Source of the DNA: Lumnitzera littorea
Lineage: Eukaryota > Streptophyta > Magnoliopsida > Myrtales > Combretaceae
Reading direction: 5' to 3'
Assembly: GCA_024138015.1 (NCBI GenBank)
Contig: JAMXBB010000011.1
Location: 81,232,551-81,296,550, forward strand
Length of the DNA stretch: 64,000 nt
A program made the translations under genes and the position numbers. This document shows, in pieces, positions 48,181-59,180 of this stretch. Each line of letters begins with the position of its first letter. Positions within the stretch are counted from its first letter, which is position 1. The notes under the pieces were generated by a model. The model was not told where the DNA came from, ran no database searches, and saw only the letters and a list, made by a program, of their open reading frames with translations.

Positions 48181-48775
48181 ATAGGGGCCTTTAGACCTAG
48201 GCCTGACCCAAACTGCTCAAGTTTATTCCTACAAACATGGCCTGTCTTAGCCCAAGATTAGAGTTTGGCTTGCCCATTTGAAGTAGCTCTCCAACAATTA
48301 TAAGTCTCCAGATAAGGCTAAAGAATTAGGTCAACAATCACTTTCTAATCTTTCGAACTATGTTAGCTGTCACATGCTTACTCCTTCATACCTGCGGAAG
48401 TGACTAACTACTCTTCAATTGTCGATTCCACTCTCTTATAAATATAAAACCACCACGCAACAATAAAATATTTTATACTTTATGCACTTGAGTCTTCTCT
48501 TTATTCTTCAGCATTCATACTTTCTAAGGCTTCTTGCTGACTTAAACATTGGAGTAGTCGCGTCAGACAACTCTTATTACCCCATCACAATCTTCTGTTT
48601 TGCAAGTTTTCTCATTCGCGTAAAGCTCAATCTCCTCTCAATCACTACCAGCAATAACTAGAGATAACACAACTTAACTCAATTCATGTATATATCTACC
48701 CAAGACATTTTAATATCCCTTGATATCCTCATGTTTATCATTGTTTATGTCTTTGATCATCAATCTATTGACACC
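48181..48775 (+). repeat. Solo-LTR-like remnant (gypsy-type)
   Basis: Starts TGATAGGGGCC. TATA box TTATAAATATAAAAC at 48,436-48,450, then a CTTTATGCACTTGAGTCTTC leader and TGACTTAAACATTGGAGTAG at about 48,540, the motif expected downstream of the start site in many plant gypsy LTRs. No internal region or target duplication found. Confidence 0.55.
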
Positions 48776-48779
48776 TTCT

Positions 48780-49855
48780 TGTATACCCATTATATGATGA
48801 ATCACATGGAATGAAATTCCTTTTTAGCAAAAAAATAAAAACAATATAAAATAATTAAATATTGCTATGTCTAATTTTAGTTGAATTGTATTCCAATGAA
48901 TGTTTAAATAGGTGCCAAACCATTTCAAATCGATCAAACTAACTCACAATCTCATCAAAATGCACACACATTTAAACATATTTCAAGAAGAATACAATAT
49001 TGTAGCCAAACTATTTACAAAGAAAATAATGTGATAAAGCATGGCATAAATTTTATATTGAATTGAACTCAGAAGAACCTAAGTTCTATTATTTTTCCTA
49101 AGAATTTACTATGATGTAGGGTAAAATAATTAAAAGATTACTTAGTTCATATTTAAAAGAAAAACCATTTCCAATCATGTAGAATTCTAATTAACCGTAC
49201 TAGAGAGGAGGCAAAATTTTAAGGAGACCTTAAGTCATATTTTTTTAATAACTTATAATAATTGGCTACAAAACCCTTAAAAGATGAATGATTATATAAA
49301 GAAAAACATTAACCGTTGTTTTAGGAACTCTCCTAAATATCAAAAAATGAAAGGTTTAGATCTTCTAATATATTTGTTTTTTTTTTAAATATATTATCAA
49401 TATTAAAAAAAATTCATATTTTAAATTTATTAACTAATATTTTGAAACACTTGTTAATAAACCTCTTATATAGGTGATTTTTATTCTCATATTTAATGAG
49501 ATTAGCCATACAAGGCCTCAATATCCATAGAGAGATCCCATATATAAATTAATCATACGGTTTAAAGTGATTATGGTCCTCCTTGATTCATTCGAAGCCA
49601 TCAAATTCAAATGAAAATAAGTTTCCGGAACGGGACGAACCATTTCGCAGGAAACTAAAAATCTTGTTTCCACACAAAATACAATTAAAGGGGTAGTTCG
49701 GTCATTTCGCCAGGTCAAGTAGTCCGTACTTTATCCACAGAATGCTCCCGAAAATATCGACCAGCTCTCTATCTCTACGCGCTTCCTTTTAATCCAACTT
49801 TCCTACTTTCCGTATGAAACACACATAAATGTTAATAAGAAATCGACATCGGTCC
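48780..49855. other. AT-rich intergenic DNA
   Basis: No gene or element recognised. Base composition becomes more balanced from about 49,600. Confidence 0.4.
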
Positions 49856-49859
49856 GAGA

Positions 49860-50110
49860 GTTACGTGGCTTCCCGATGAATGCGAGTAGAGCGATCCGAT
49901 CTAATCGCTGCGCGTGGCGTTTATCCCCATTTCGAAACAGAGCAACCTGTCAAAGCACGAGACGTGGCATAAAGTGCCAACGTTAGCTTTTATGGAGGGG
50001 ACACGTGTCAGAAAGAGATGCTGCCGACATGGTCTGATTGTATGTGAGAAGGATCTCGTTTTTGACGCTTTGCGCGGAGAAATCGTGGCCGTCGACTGTT
50101 GACGTGGGTC
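49860..50110. promoter_or_regulatory. ACGT-core (ABRE/G-box-like) cluster
   Basis: Four ACGT cores lie in about 250 bp: ACGTGGC at 49,863-49,869 and again at 49,962-49,968, the palindrome GACACGTGTC at 50,000-50,009, and ACGTGG at 50,102-50,107. The last sits inside TTGACGTGGGTCAA, two inverted TTGAC (W-box core) sites. ACGTGGC is the classical ABA-response element bound by bZIP factors. The block has balanced base composition in AT-rich surroundings. I cannot assign a gene to it. Confidence 0.4.
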
Positions 50111-50214
50111 AATTCGGTGTGATCTGTTTGAAAAATTGTCCCTTTTGTATCAGTAGTTGGACGCACTCGTCGGAGGTTCTACGTAGCAATCGATAGCCAT
50201 CTATATTTTTTTAC

Positions 50215-50980
50215 AGTAGTCCAATTTTTTATTTGTTATCAATTAAATTTAAATTATTAAATTGAATATATTTTTAATCATTCAAATTTAATAAATATTA
50301 AATATATAATATAATAAAAAATAAGGTTGACTCCGTTAAAATAAAGTACAAGACTATAAAAACTCTTATAATATAATAGATTATATATTAACACGTCCGG
50401 CACATAGCACGGGCCAATAGATGCAAGAAGTAGTAGCAATTTACTCCATGTCTAGATATCTTGTGTTAGAGAAATTTTTCTTTCTTTCAATAACGTTACA
50501 ATCAATCAATCATGTTAAAACACTAGTATTAATATTATTAAATTATAATATTCTTAACATATTAGAATAATTTTAGTCCTTAAATTTTCCTTTTACATGT
50601 TATGATTGTATCTTAACAAACATTCTCTTTAAAAATTTTTTTGTTTTATGTTCAAGTCTTTCGTAAGAGTTCCGATATTATTATCGCTTTTATACTAATC
50701 CTTTTAATTTAAAAAAATTTATAATAATAATAAAAACTTTAAAAAGTAAGAATGAAGACGGTAACATTATTATTTAATTATTATTGTTAATAAATTAATT
50801 AAGAACAATAAAATTAAAATAAAAAAGAGGCAACAAATAACGAAGCAACAAAAAATTGCCTAAAAGACCTTTTTTTTTTCTAAATACTAAAAACATAGAT
50901 ATTTTCATTATTTTTGCTCCATAATTTGTCTTTTTAAAAACATAATTCTTTATTTCTTTCCTAATATATAAAAACAATAT
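50215..50980. other. AT-rich stretch without genes
   Basis: Nothing recognised; only chance reading frames. Confidence 0.4.
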
Positions 50981-50981
50981 C

Positions 50982-51258
50982 TGTAAATCTAAGTATATAG
51001 TATTAGTATAAATATAAATATAATTAATCAATAGGTAATTGTACAATTTGATAGATTGAGATGTATTTCTATAAATAGAATAAAATCAATAAGAATAGAT
51101 AGATAATTTTCAATTTAGAAAAGTGATCTTGTACCCTTTGAAGAATGGTTCTCTCAAATTAACCAAAATTAGATTTCATTTCCGATTTCATTTTCATCAC
51201 GTTCACACCAATATCTAAACTATTACTCACAATAGAATAGGAATTACGGATACTAACA
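50982..51258 (+). repeat. 5' LTR of the compact element
   Basis: 277 bp. It lacks a segment of about 90 bp present in the 3' LTR (around 52,100-52,195); otherwise parallel, sharing AGAAAAGTGATCTTGTAC, CAAATTAACCAAAAT and AATAGAATAG. Confidence 0.85.
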
Positions 51259-51446
51259 TTTGGTGCTCTCGTTACCATGACGAACTCTACTTTAGTTATG
51301 GTACTAGAGGAGAAGATTGATTCCCTACTGAATAATCAACAACTACTACAACATGATTTGAATAAACAATTCGAGATGCTAGTGTAACAACTTTCTCAGT
51401 TGTAAAATATGAAAGTAAGGAAACAATTGAATCAAATATTATTGTC

Positions 51447-51773
51447 ATGGACTCAATGCTAAGTTATGACATTCCAACCTATATTCAAGAAGAGAAAGAA
51501 ATGCACAAAGATAAAGTGATGGGAGAAGAAGAGCATATAGAAACATATCAAGAGGAGTGGTTATTAGAAATCCAATGTAAAGATGATCAAGAAGATTCTT
51601 TTCAGATCATCCAAAAGTTGGTTAAGGATGATTTTATGATTCGAAAGCCAACCAAGATTTACTTTCAATCTCGTGCATGTTGCATGAAGAATGCTAAGAG
51701 AAAGGGTCATCACTCTGGCTATGGTACGTGCCATTGTAACAGTAAGGCTAGGCTTCTTACAAGGGCCATCTAG
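51447..51773 (+). CDS. Hypothetical 108-residue protein inside the compact element
   Basis: Opens MDSMLSYDIPTYIQEEKEMH. The first 60 residues are acidic (Glu/Asp/Gln-rich); the end is basic with three Cys and several Lys/Arg (SRACCMKNAKRKGHHSGYG). It has no gag knuckle spacing and no known motif. A second frame at 51,783-52,040 (MHVQRCSICKYREFEK) and a short one at 51,278 (MTNSTLVMVLEEKIDSLLNN) suggest that a longer gag-like gene has decayed. I do not know its function. Confidence 0.3.
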   Translation: MDSMLSYDIPTYIQEEKEMHKDKVMGEEEHIETYQEEWLLEIQCKDDQEDSFQIIQKLVKDDFMIRKPTKIYFQSRACCMKNAKRKGHHSGYGTCHCNSKARLLTRAI

Positions 51774-52043
51774 ATAAGAAGAATGCATGTTCAAAGGTGC
51801 TCAATCTGTAAGTATAGGGAATTTGAGAAAATCTTTCTAGTTATGAAAGCTGAAAGCATCGTTATGTTTATTCCCATACCAAAGAGTCTAATATATGGTT
51901 TAGATCAAGCATTTCATTTATCTTTTGATGAAGTTAGCGTAATTTTTTGTCTAACTTGGATTAAACAGATTTTATGGCCGTGGCATACAAGACCTCTAAA
52001 TGAAAATCAAGTCTTTTTCTATTTCAACCTCATGTTTTGAAGA

Positions 52044-52408
52044 TGTAGGAAAATTATTATAATCCAAGTGTATAGTACAAATATAAATGTAAATAATCAA
52101 TAGATAATTGTATAATTTTATAGAAATTAATGTTTTTTTACTAAATTATAATAATAGTTTTAGTAATTGTATTAGGAGTGAAAGTTAGTTACTTATAATA
52201 AACTAGTAGATTGAAATATATTTCTATAAATAAAGTAATGTCAATGAGAATGAATAGACAGGTTTTAATTTAGAAAAGTGATCTTGTACTATTTGGAGAG
52301 TGGTTCTTTCAAATTAACCAAAATCAAATTTTAATTTTATTTTTATTTTCATCACATTTATACCAATATCCACTTTATCATTCATAATAGAATAGAAATT
52401 ACATAACA
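52044..52408 (+). repeat. 3' LTR of the compact element
   Basis: 365 bp, beginning TGTAGGAAAATTATT and ending ACATAACA, followed by ATATC. Confidence 0.85.
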
Positions 52409-52409
52409 A

Positions 52410-53180
52410 TATCTTTATCCTAAAAAGAAATGCACATTCTCTTCCATTGTCATTGAAATCCACGTCAAGAGACAATCAAAGTAAGATAATTCTTTTCCTA
52501 AATTCTTTTCGTTTTCGACCCTTTATCATGCCCTGACGACACTCAGCAATGAGAACTTCTTGTATAAGAAGGGTAAGTTTTCGTCTCTTCTATGTTATTA
52601 TCTGCGATTATTACTATTTTCGATTAAGGAAATAAGCATCATGTGTTGGAAAGGAGAAAACCCTTAGAGGAAAGTGTAGTTGGTGGATTGTTTATGGAAT
52701 AACAAGAAATTTGTTGTTTGTCGAAGAATTAAAATAAATAAAAGATAGGGGTGACATCACGCTAGCAAATATATTACCTTTTTATTTTTAATATTTATTT
52801 TTTATGTAGGCTATGATTTTTTTTTATCCTATCGATTGATTTCAAGGTATAATTAAATTGAGTCGAATTAGTATAGTATTTATAAGACTCGAGTTCAAAT
52901 TTTTGAGTTAAGCTTAAGCTAAACTTGGTTTTGACTAAATTTTAAATTTTGAGTTTAAGCTCAACACGAAGATATATACGATAAATTCAAATTTAGCTTA
53001 ATTAATCAGATTAAACTCAAGTTTTTAAATTTTCTTCAAATAATCTTAAACCTTCTTATATTTAAGAAAATAAAAATAAATTAAAAATTATACCTAACAT
53101 GATTGAGATTAGTATTTTCAATCTTAAGTTCATTTTGATTTGTAACTTGAATAATTTAAATTTAAGATCGAGTTTACGAA
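52410..53180. other. AT-rich DNA with AAGCTTAAGCT-like repeats
   Basis: 52,840-53,170 repeats the words of 47,690-48,180 (TTGAGTTTAAGCTCAA, ACTCAAGTTTTTAAA). No gene. Confidence 0.4.
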
Positions 53181-53640
53181 CTGTACAGGAACTGTTCAAT
53201 TGCTAATGTGGCGTAGGAAGGAATAGGAGACTTTCCGGATGGCCAGAGGGGCAGATCTTGTCGTGTTAAGAAGTAAGGTGGATTTGTTGGTGGAGGCATT
53301 ATTAATAGCATGATGCGGTGGTTACTGGTAGAAAAAAATTGAAATAAGTGAAGTTGTCAAGTAAGGACCCACCAACTGGGGCCGTGACGTCCACGATGTC
53401 GTGGAGATAAAGACCCTGACAGTTTTCTTGTACACGGCAAGACCACGTAATGCGAGAGGAGGAAGGAGCGCGCTCCGGTATCTACTGTTTGTTCGTCGCC
53501 TTCATGCGCTGGCATCGCAGTCCACATGCATGGCCCTCTAACACACCAATAATCCTTAACACGAGTGGACAGCGTGTTTCATCTATAAGCTATGTCGACT
53601 CCTTATCTATTTAGTTGAGCACACTGCGTGTGCAAAAGTT
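53180..53640. other. Island of balanced base composition, possibly regulatory
   Basis: It contains TGACGTCC at about 53,385, the near-palindrome CCACGATGTCGTGG just after it, and the palindrome GGAGCGCGCTCC at 53,465-53,476. A 54-codon frame from about 53,449 (MREEEGARSGIYCLFVAF) has no relative that I know. Low-copy DNA among repeats; function unknown. Confidence 0.3.
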
Positions 53641-54685
53641 GAATGTGTTATTATAATAAATTTTAAAATATAAATAATTACGTAACTAAATTATACGTAG
53701 GATTGCTAATTAAGGAAAACCAAAGCAATGCATGAATGATGTTAAAAATGGGATAAAATTGAATTATAGAACCACTCTAAAACATCAAACATACATTTAT
53801 TATAAAAACAATTGAAATTGCTTTTGGTCTCTTAGATATTCATTAGATTTTGCCCCTCCCTAAAGTTACAGTAGAAGCCTTATTTGTTTATTTTTCCTAG
53901 CCACAAAGTAACTCGTAAAAGAATAATATTGAAAATTTACTCTTTATGGTAACTGCACCTCAATAATATTTTTTAGGGGTGGCTACCCATTTACAAGTGA
54001 CAGTTATCAATAATATTGAAAAAAAAACCAGTAGTTTGCGTAGCTTCCAAAAATATTATGATGTTGAATAAATAAAAGAATATGAAAGTTACAATTAGAA
54101 TATTTAATTATTTACTGTTTTTCATTACTCCTGATGCAAGTGCAGGTGTCCACTAATCTTTCTTACATTGTGTTAACGATGTTGCTAATTATAATTACTA
54201 GTAAATCTTCGTACACCTAAAAATAATAAAAGAGATGTTAATTAACTAACTTTGTACATGTTAATCTAAAAGATTCCCTATATACAATAACTATATTATT
54301 AAAGGGGCTGCAACCCCTTGGTGTCGTAGGTATTTTAACCCCTATAAATATTTGTAATATTACAAAGCAGCCCCAAGTAATAAACTTCAAAGAGAAAATT
54401 TTATTTGCATAGGGGCATTAGAGTAAATTGCAAAGTTAAACTGTAAAACTCATTTTAGAAACTTTAGTTTTACTTCTCATGTCAATGTTTCAATTCGGTC
54501 CCTATTTTTGCACAGCACGTATCCATGTTGAGAAAACATCAAGCCACGTCTTGAACATTACCTCTTCCAAAACCAAAAGTCAGCTCCTTTGTCATTTTGA
54601 TTAGTTATAATAGCAGTTATTATATCTAGGAAAACACGAAGCCACACTCTAAATTCGATGATTCGTAACAATCTTATTATGTAAA
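53641..54685. other. AT-rich stretch without recognisable genes
   Basis: Nothing recognised. Confidence 0.4.
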
Positions 54686-54689
54686 TCAA

Positions 54690-57640
54690 TTCAAGATAAA
54701 AGCTAAACTCTTACCTATTATCATAGTACATAAGGCGAACTTAACTCAATTAGCCTCAAAGCATAAGTTTAGTATCCATAATGCATAAAACTTGTAGAAT
54801 AGCTTTACAAAATACTTTTCTTGAAGTACTAGTAGTTTAATACTTTCAAGATACTTATACATATGCATCAAAATATTTAGTCTTTTAAAAGAAACTTTAC
54901 AACTTCATAACCTTGAAATATTTGTATATACATATAATATCAACTAGTAGCTAGAAAACTATAAGACCACTCAGGGAGATCCATATAGTTTTCCCACAAA
55001 AAGAAAAAAAATAACAAGAGAAAAGAGTGAATGGTCCCGTTGTCTTCAAGTCTTCTCTCTCTAACCTACTTGATACTAACCTATAAATGATTATAACACA
55101 TCATCTTTAAGATCTAGTTGCCACCTGCAAAATAGTTTATAGGGATGTTAGTACAATTAGCTCAGTAACAAAAAACAAAGTTATAAGAGTACAACAAAAT
55201 GAAATGAAATGCAATAAGCATATGAAATTCATCGCAAAATATTTAACTAATCTATTGTAAAGTTAAAGAAATGATATCTGCTCTAAGTTTGATTGAAGAG
55301 TTTTAACGCAATAATATTAGACTAAATCTAAACTTGTACAATAGAGAACGCTCTTCTACCAAGACAACTTTTAAACCATAGTTCCAACCTTACTACGACA
55401 TCCTCTCTTGTCGCATAGTTCGATCAAGGGTAAGAAAATAACCATCTAACCATTCTCATTGAAGTGTCAATATTTGGTTTGACACCTTAATTTTTTACCA
55501 TTAATGGATTGTCATGCATATCAAGTTGGAGTTAAAGTCAAGTTATAATTAATCCCATTTATAGATGATCAACCATGTCCAATTCAAGCTAAGCAATTTA
55601 ATGTCAACCAGAAAACACCATATAGAGTTCAGCTCCCAATCAGCAAAACAATATCACAATCACAACCATAAATAAGTACTCTTATTCCTTTAAGTATTCT
55701 AAAATAATACTCTCATATGCCACAAAGCACTGATCCCAACGTACTTGATGTTGACGTACGTTAGCCTTGCATCTTATGCTCATCTCCTTCAAACATCCTT
55801 AGATATTCAAAGCAATCTTTTTAGTTTTTACTAAATATAAAGTATATTAGTTCATTTTAGTGATTTAATTGTGGTGGTGATTTGGTTTAAACAAGGTTAT
55901 TAGGCCATTTATTAAGTATCCACTTACTATTGACATATCTAAACAAGGTTCTAAAAGTAGGTTTAATATAAAGTTCTTGTTCAAGAGCTCTTTGATAAAG
56001 TTTCTATCTTAAGACTTCCTAAACTAGTAGCCCTCTAACCAAATCTCTAATGTTGTTATAGTTAGGCTTCTTTCATTAACCAATTCTCTTAACAAGTCTT
56101 TGACTCTGTGGGTAAGTTTCTTTTTCTAGACTTACTCTCAAAAGAATCTTTTGATAGGGCCTAAAACTATATACTTATATTAAGTCAATCGCATTTTCAC
56201 TTCAGTTTCAGTTCAAAACTCAATATACTTTTTGATTCAACCCTTCATCATTCTTACTTATGCATCAACTCCTTAATGCTTTACTCCATACCTTTCATTT
56301 TGTAAGTATTTCAAATCCAAACTACCCTTTATAACACATCCACCATTTCTATTCATATTATCTCAACTTCCTATCACTAAACTCAATAGGATATTAGAAA
56401 TCAATTCCAGAATGGATGCAAATCAATTTCCTTGAGAATAAATAATTGTAACTTTGAAAAACACCACTTTTTCATGAGTATGTAGCTAAAAAATTTATAA
56501 AAATAAGAGAAAATATTTTTGGATGAGATCTCTTCATAGCAATCTTTTATATATTATACTGATATCCCAAAAAAAAAAAAAAAATTGAGTTCAAAACTAC
56601 ATCACTAGAGTTTTTCAAAACAACTTTGAAATTGATGTAGTTTTAACAATTCCTTAATAACAACATATATCACCTCAAAATTTTAACAAACCAATATTTT
56701 TCCCAAATTATACATCCAAAACCATCATAGAATAACTGTTTTCAAAATTTTTAGACTTAGTTTAATAATTTTATAATATTTAATTGAAAATCAGATGATT
56801 TTAAGGCACTCACCAGAATTCGATTGTCCAACTAATATTGAATATCACTCCTTTGTTGGTACACCTAGGCTCTATTATCTTGTGGTAGTGGTTTGCACTT
56901 AGATAAATGACTTAATTTTTCTCATGATTTTTCTTTACTCACTTTCTTCAACTCCTAGAATTTTCCCCTATTCTTAAGATCCTAATCTAGTTTGGAGAGA
57001 GCATATTTGAGATTTCCGAGCTTCGTATGTAGAAGAATAAGATTTTCTCTCTCCATAAGGTGTATGTATACTCCTCAAGATTTGGTTTGTTAAGGTGTTA
57101 TTAGGCTTGGATTTTTCACCACCAAGTGTCCTAGCTCAATCCCACTAACCTGAGGTTTTTTTTTACAATTTTTACTATTTTTCCTTAATAATTTTTAGCT
57201 AATTTTGCATGATTTCGGGTATATTAAGTGATTACAGGTATATATTTATACATAATAATTATACTTGAAGTACCTATATTACTTTCACATGTTAGTTTAT
57301 ATCATTCTAAAATTTTATAGTCAATATGATTTATCTCTAAGATTTAGCTAGTTTCCAATATCTATTTCATGCGATTGTGATATGTATATTGAAATACAAT
57401 AAAATGAGCTATTTTAGCTTTAATATTATTATTTTATTATATTTTCACATTCCGAGCCTATGGGATGTCCTTGACTAATTTGTAGGATTTATTCGTAAGT
57501 TATTAATTTAATCAGACTACCTTTGTAAACGCTCTAATTTAACTGCCTTAAATCAAATCGAAGAATTACACTCTTACATTGGATATTTTATTTAGAGATA
57601 AAGTAAGTATATAGGGCATGTAAAGCAACTTTCTTAATTT
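54690..57640 (+). repeat. Long AT-rich dispersed repeat, family X, copy 3
   Basis: Same orientation and block order as copy 1. 54,727-54,765 (ACATAAGGCGAACTTAACTC) matches about 5597; 55,125-55,160 (CACCTGCAAAATAGTTTATA) matches 5969-5995; 55,330-55,480 (TGTACAATAGAGAACGCTCT, CATTCTCATTGAAG) matches 6208-6345; 57,445-57,470 (CACATTCCGAGCCTATGG) matches the end blocks of copies 1 and 2. No coding region. Confidence 0.6.
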
Positions 57641-58929
57641 ATATGAAATAAATATTCTATTTTGGATTATTTTAATAGTTAATATGTACTGTACGTATAC
57701 TTTCTCATACTGTATAAGTACTTTTACTTCTTTGTTTCTCCTCTTATGGATTATTCAGATTTATTTTGACATTTCTATTTTTCTTTTCCCGTCATTGTAT
57801 TGTAATTTTCCATATAGTCAAATGACCAATAAAATTAAATATCTTTATTTTTTTTTCCTTATGGTAAAAATCCATCTTCAATGAAGATGATCACAATAGA
57901 TTTTAGTTTTATTTACAAATCTTGCTTTTAGTATAGGGCAAGACAGTAAGTGGGTCATAATAAAGTAATATACTCTGGGTGTTTGATATACACTTTTTTA
58001 TTTTTTAAATATATTTCACGTTTCAATATGTAAATCACAACAATTAATTTAAAAAATATAAGAATAAGGAAATGATAGCATAGTTAATTTTGAATTTGTC
58101 TATAATCATATTATATAAAAATTATGAATATATCATCTAGAATTTGGGTTGTTTATAATGTGATGATATACGATATCTTTTCTTATTTGAGTTTAGGTTT
58201 GGAGTTGTATTTAAGTGCAAACCTGAACTATTTACAAACTTTTGAGGCAATCTAAAGCCATCTAAAAAATTTAAAACATCTTAAAAAGTTTAAAATTTGA
58301 TTCTTTTTACACCGGGCTATACCATCTGTTAGTGTAGTAATCAAGTTATTGAATTAATTTAATAACTCTACAATCTTTGCCCCGACTCTTATAGTTTAGT
58401 AATATGTATGGTAGTATCCTAGTAGGATAAATTAGGTTTGAAATATCCCTTCGCATTGTAGTCATTAAAAAGAAAAAAGAAAAAATCGACACTCTACATC
58501 AATCTCATTATGGAGGTAGAAAAAAATCTACATCGATTGGATAGTGAATTTTTAGTCATCCAAATCTACGCATGAATCCTGGCTTTGAAATTTTGCAAAC
58601 AATTTTTCTTTTTAACATGCATGACTTCTATTTCAAAGTTAAGTACTAAAGCTCATTAATAATACGCGTCAACCGGTTATTGGTCCACAATAATTATTAT
58701 TAGCATAAAAAATAAAATAACAAAAACCTGAAGCTCCTCGGATTCCTCCTAGGATTTCATACAAGCAACCAAGCTCCAAATTTCGACCAATTACACCAAT
58801 GGTTCTTCTACATGAATTCTAAACCTGGCATGTATCTTCGGCCTACTGGCTTGTTCAAGCATAATTTGACAGATATATAATCGCATTATATAATAGTTTT
58901 TCTCTAACATAAAGCCATATATAGGTATA
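57641..58929. other. AT-rich stretch without recognisable genes
   Basis: Nothing recognised. Confidence 0.4.
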
Positions 58930-59180
58930 GAAGATATATTAAGAATGTCATTAGTTAGTTACTAGTTGAATAATAAATTAGTATTAAATCCAAATCTTAT
59001 TAATTAATAAGTGTTAGTTAGTTATTTGGATTAAAAAATTTGTTAGTCATTGATTATAGTTAAACTAAACTTTAATATTCCTAAGTTAGTTATAGAATTA
59101 TATAAACACCCCTTTAAATGTAAATGTCTATGTATATTATTAAAGACCTATAAGTTATAGTCACAAATTTTGCTTAAATA
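58930..59180 (+). repeat. Possible copia LTR remnant
   Basis: TTAGTTAGTTATTTGG and TAGTTATAGAATTATATAAA followed by CACCCCTTTAAATGTAAATG is the usual wording of a copia LTR promoter. No ends, partner LTR or internal domain seen. Confidence 0.3.

Larger units (their letters stand above)
50982..52408 (+). mobile_element. Compact non-autonomous LTR retrotransposon (1.43 kb) with ATATC duplication
   Basis: Two direct terminal repeats (50,982-51,258 and 52,044-52,408) begin TGTA and end TAACA. ATATC at 50,977-50,981 and 52,409-52,413 is an exact target duplication. The first interior bases, TTTGGTGCTCTCGTTACC, occupy the PBS position and resemble the TTTGGTGCTTTC-type start of other plant LTR elements. 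The interior is 785 bp with no RT or integrase. The orientation is inferred from the PBS side. TRIM-sized or slightly larger. Confidence 0.85.

Noticed and set aside
49518..49718. 66-codon minus-strand frame, tested as the missing ERD4 N-terminal exon
   Set aside because: No resemblance to the membrane segment plus Arg/Pro-rich linker expected of the family, and no donor site in the right place.
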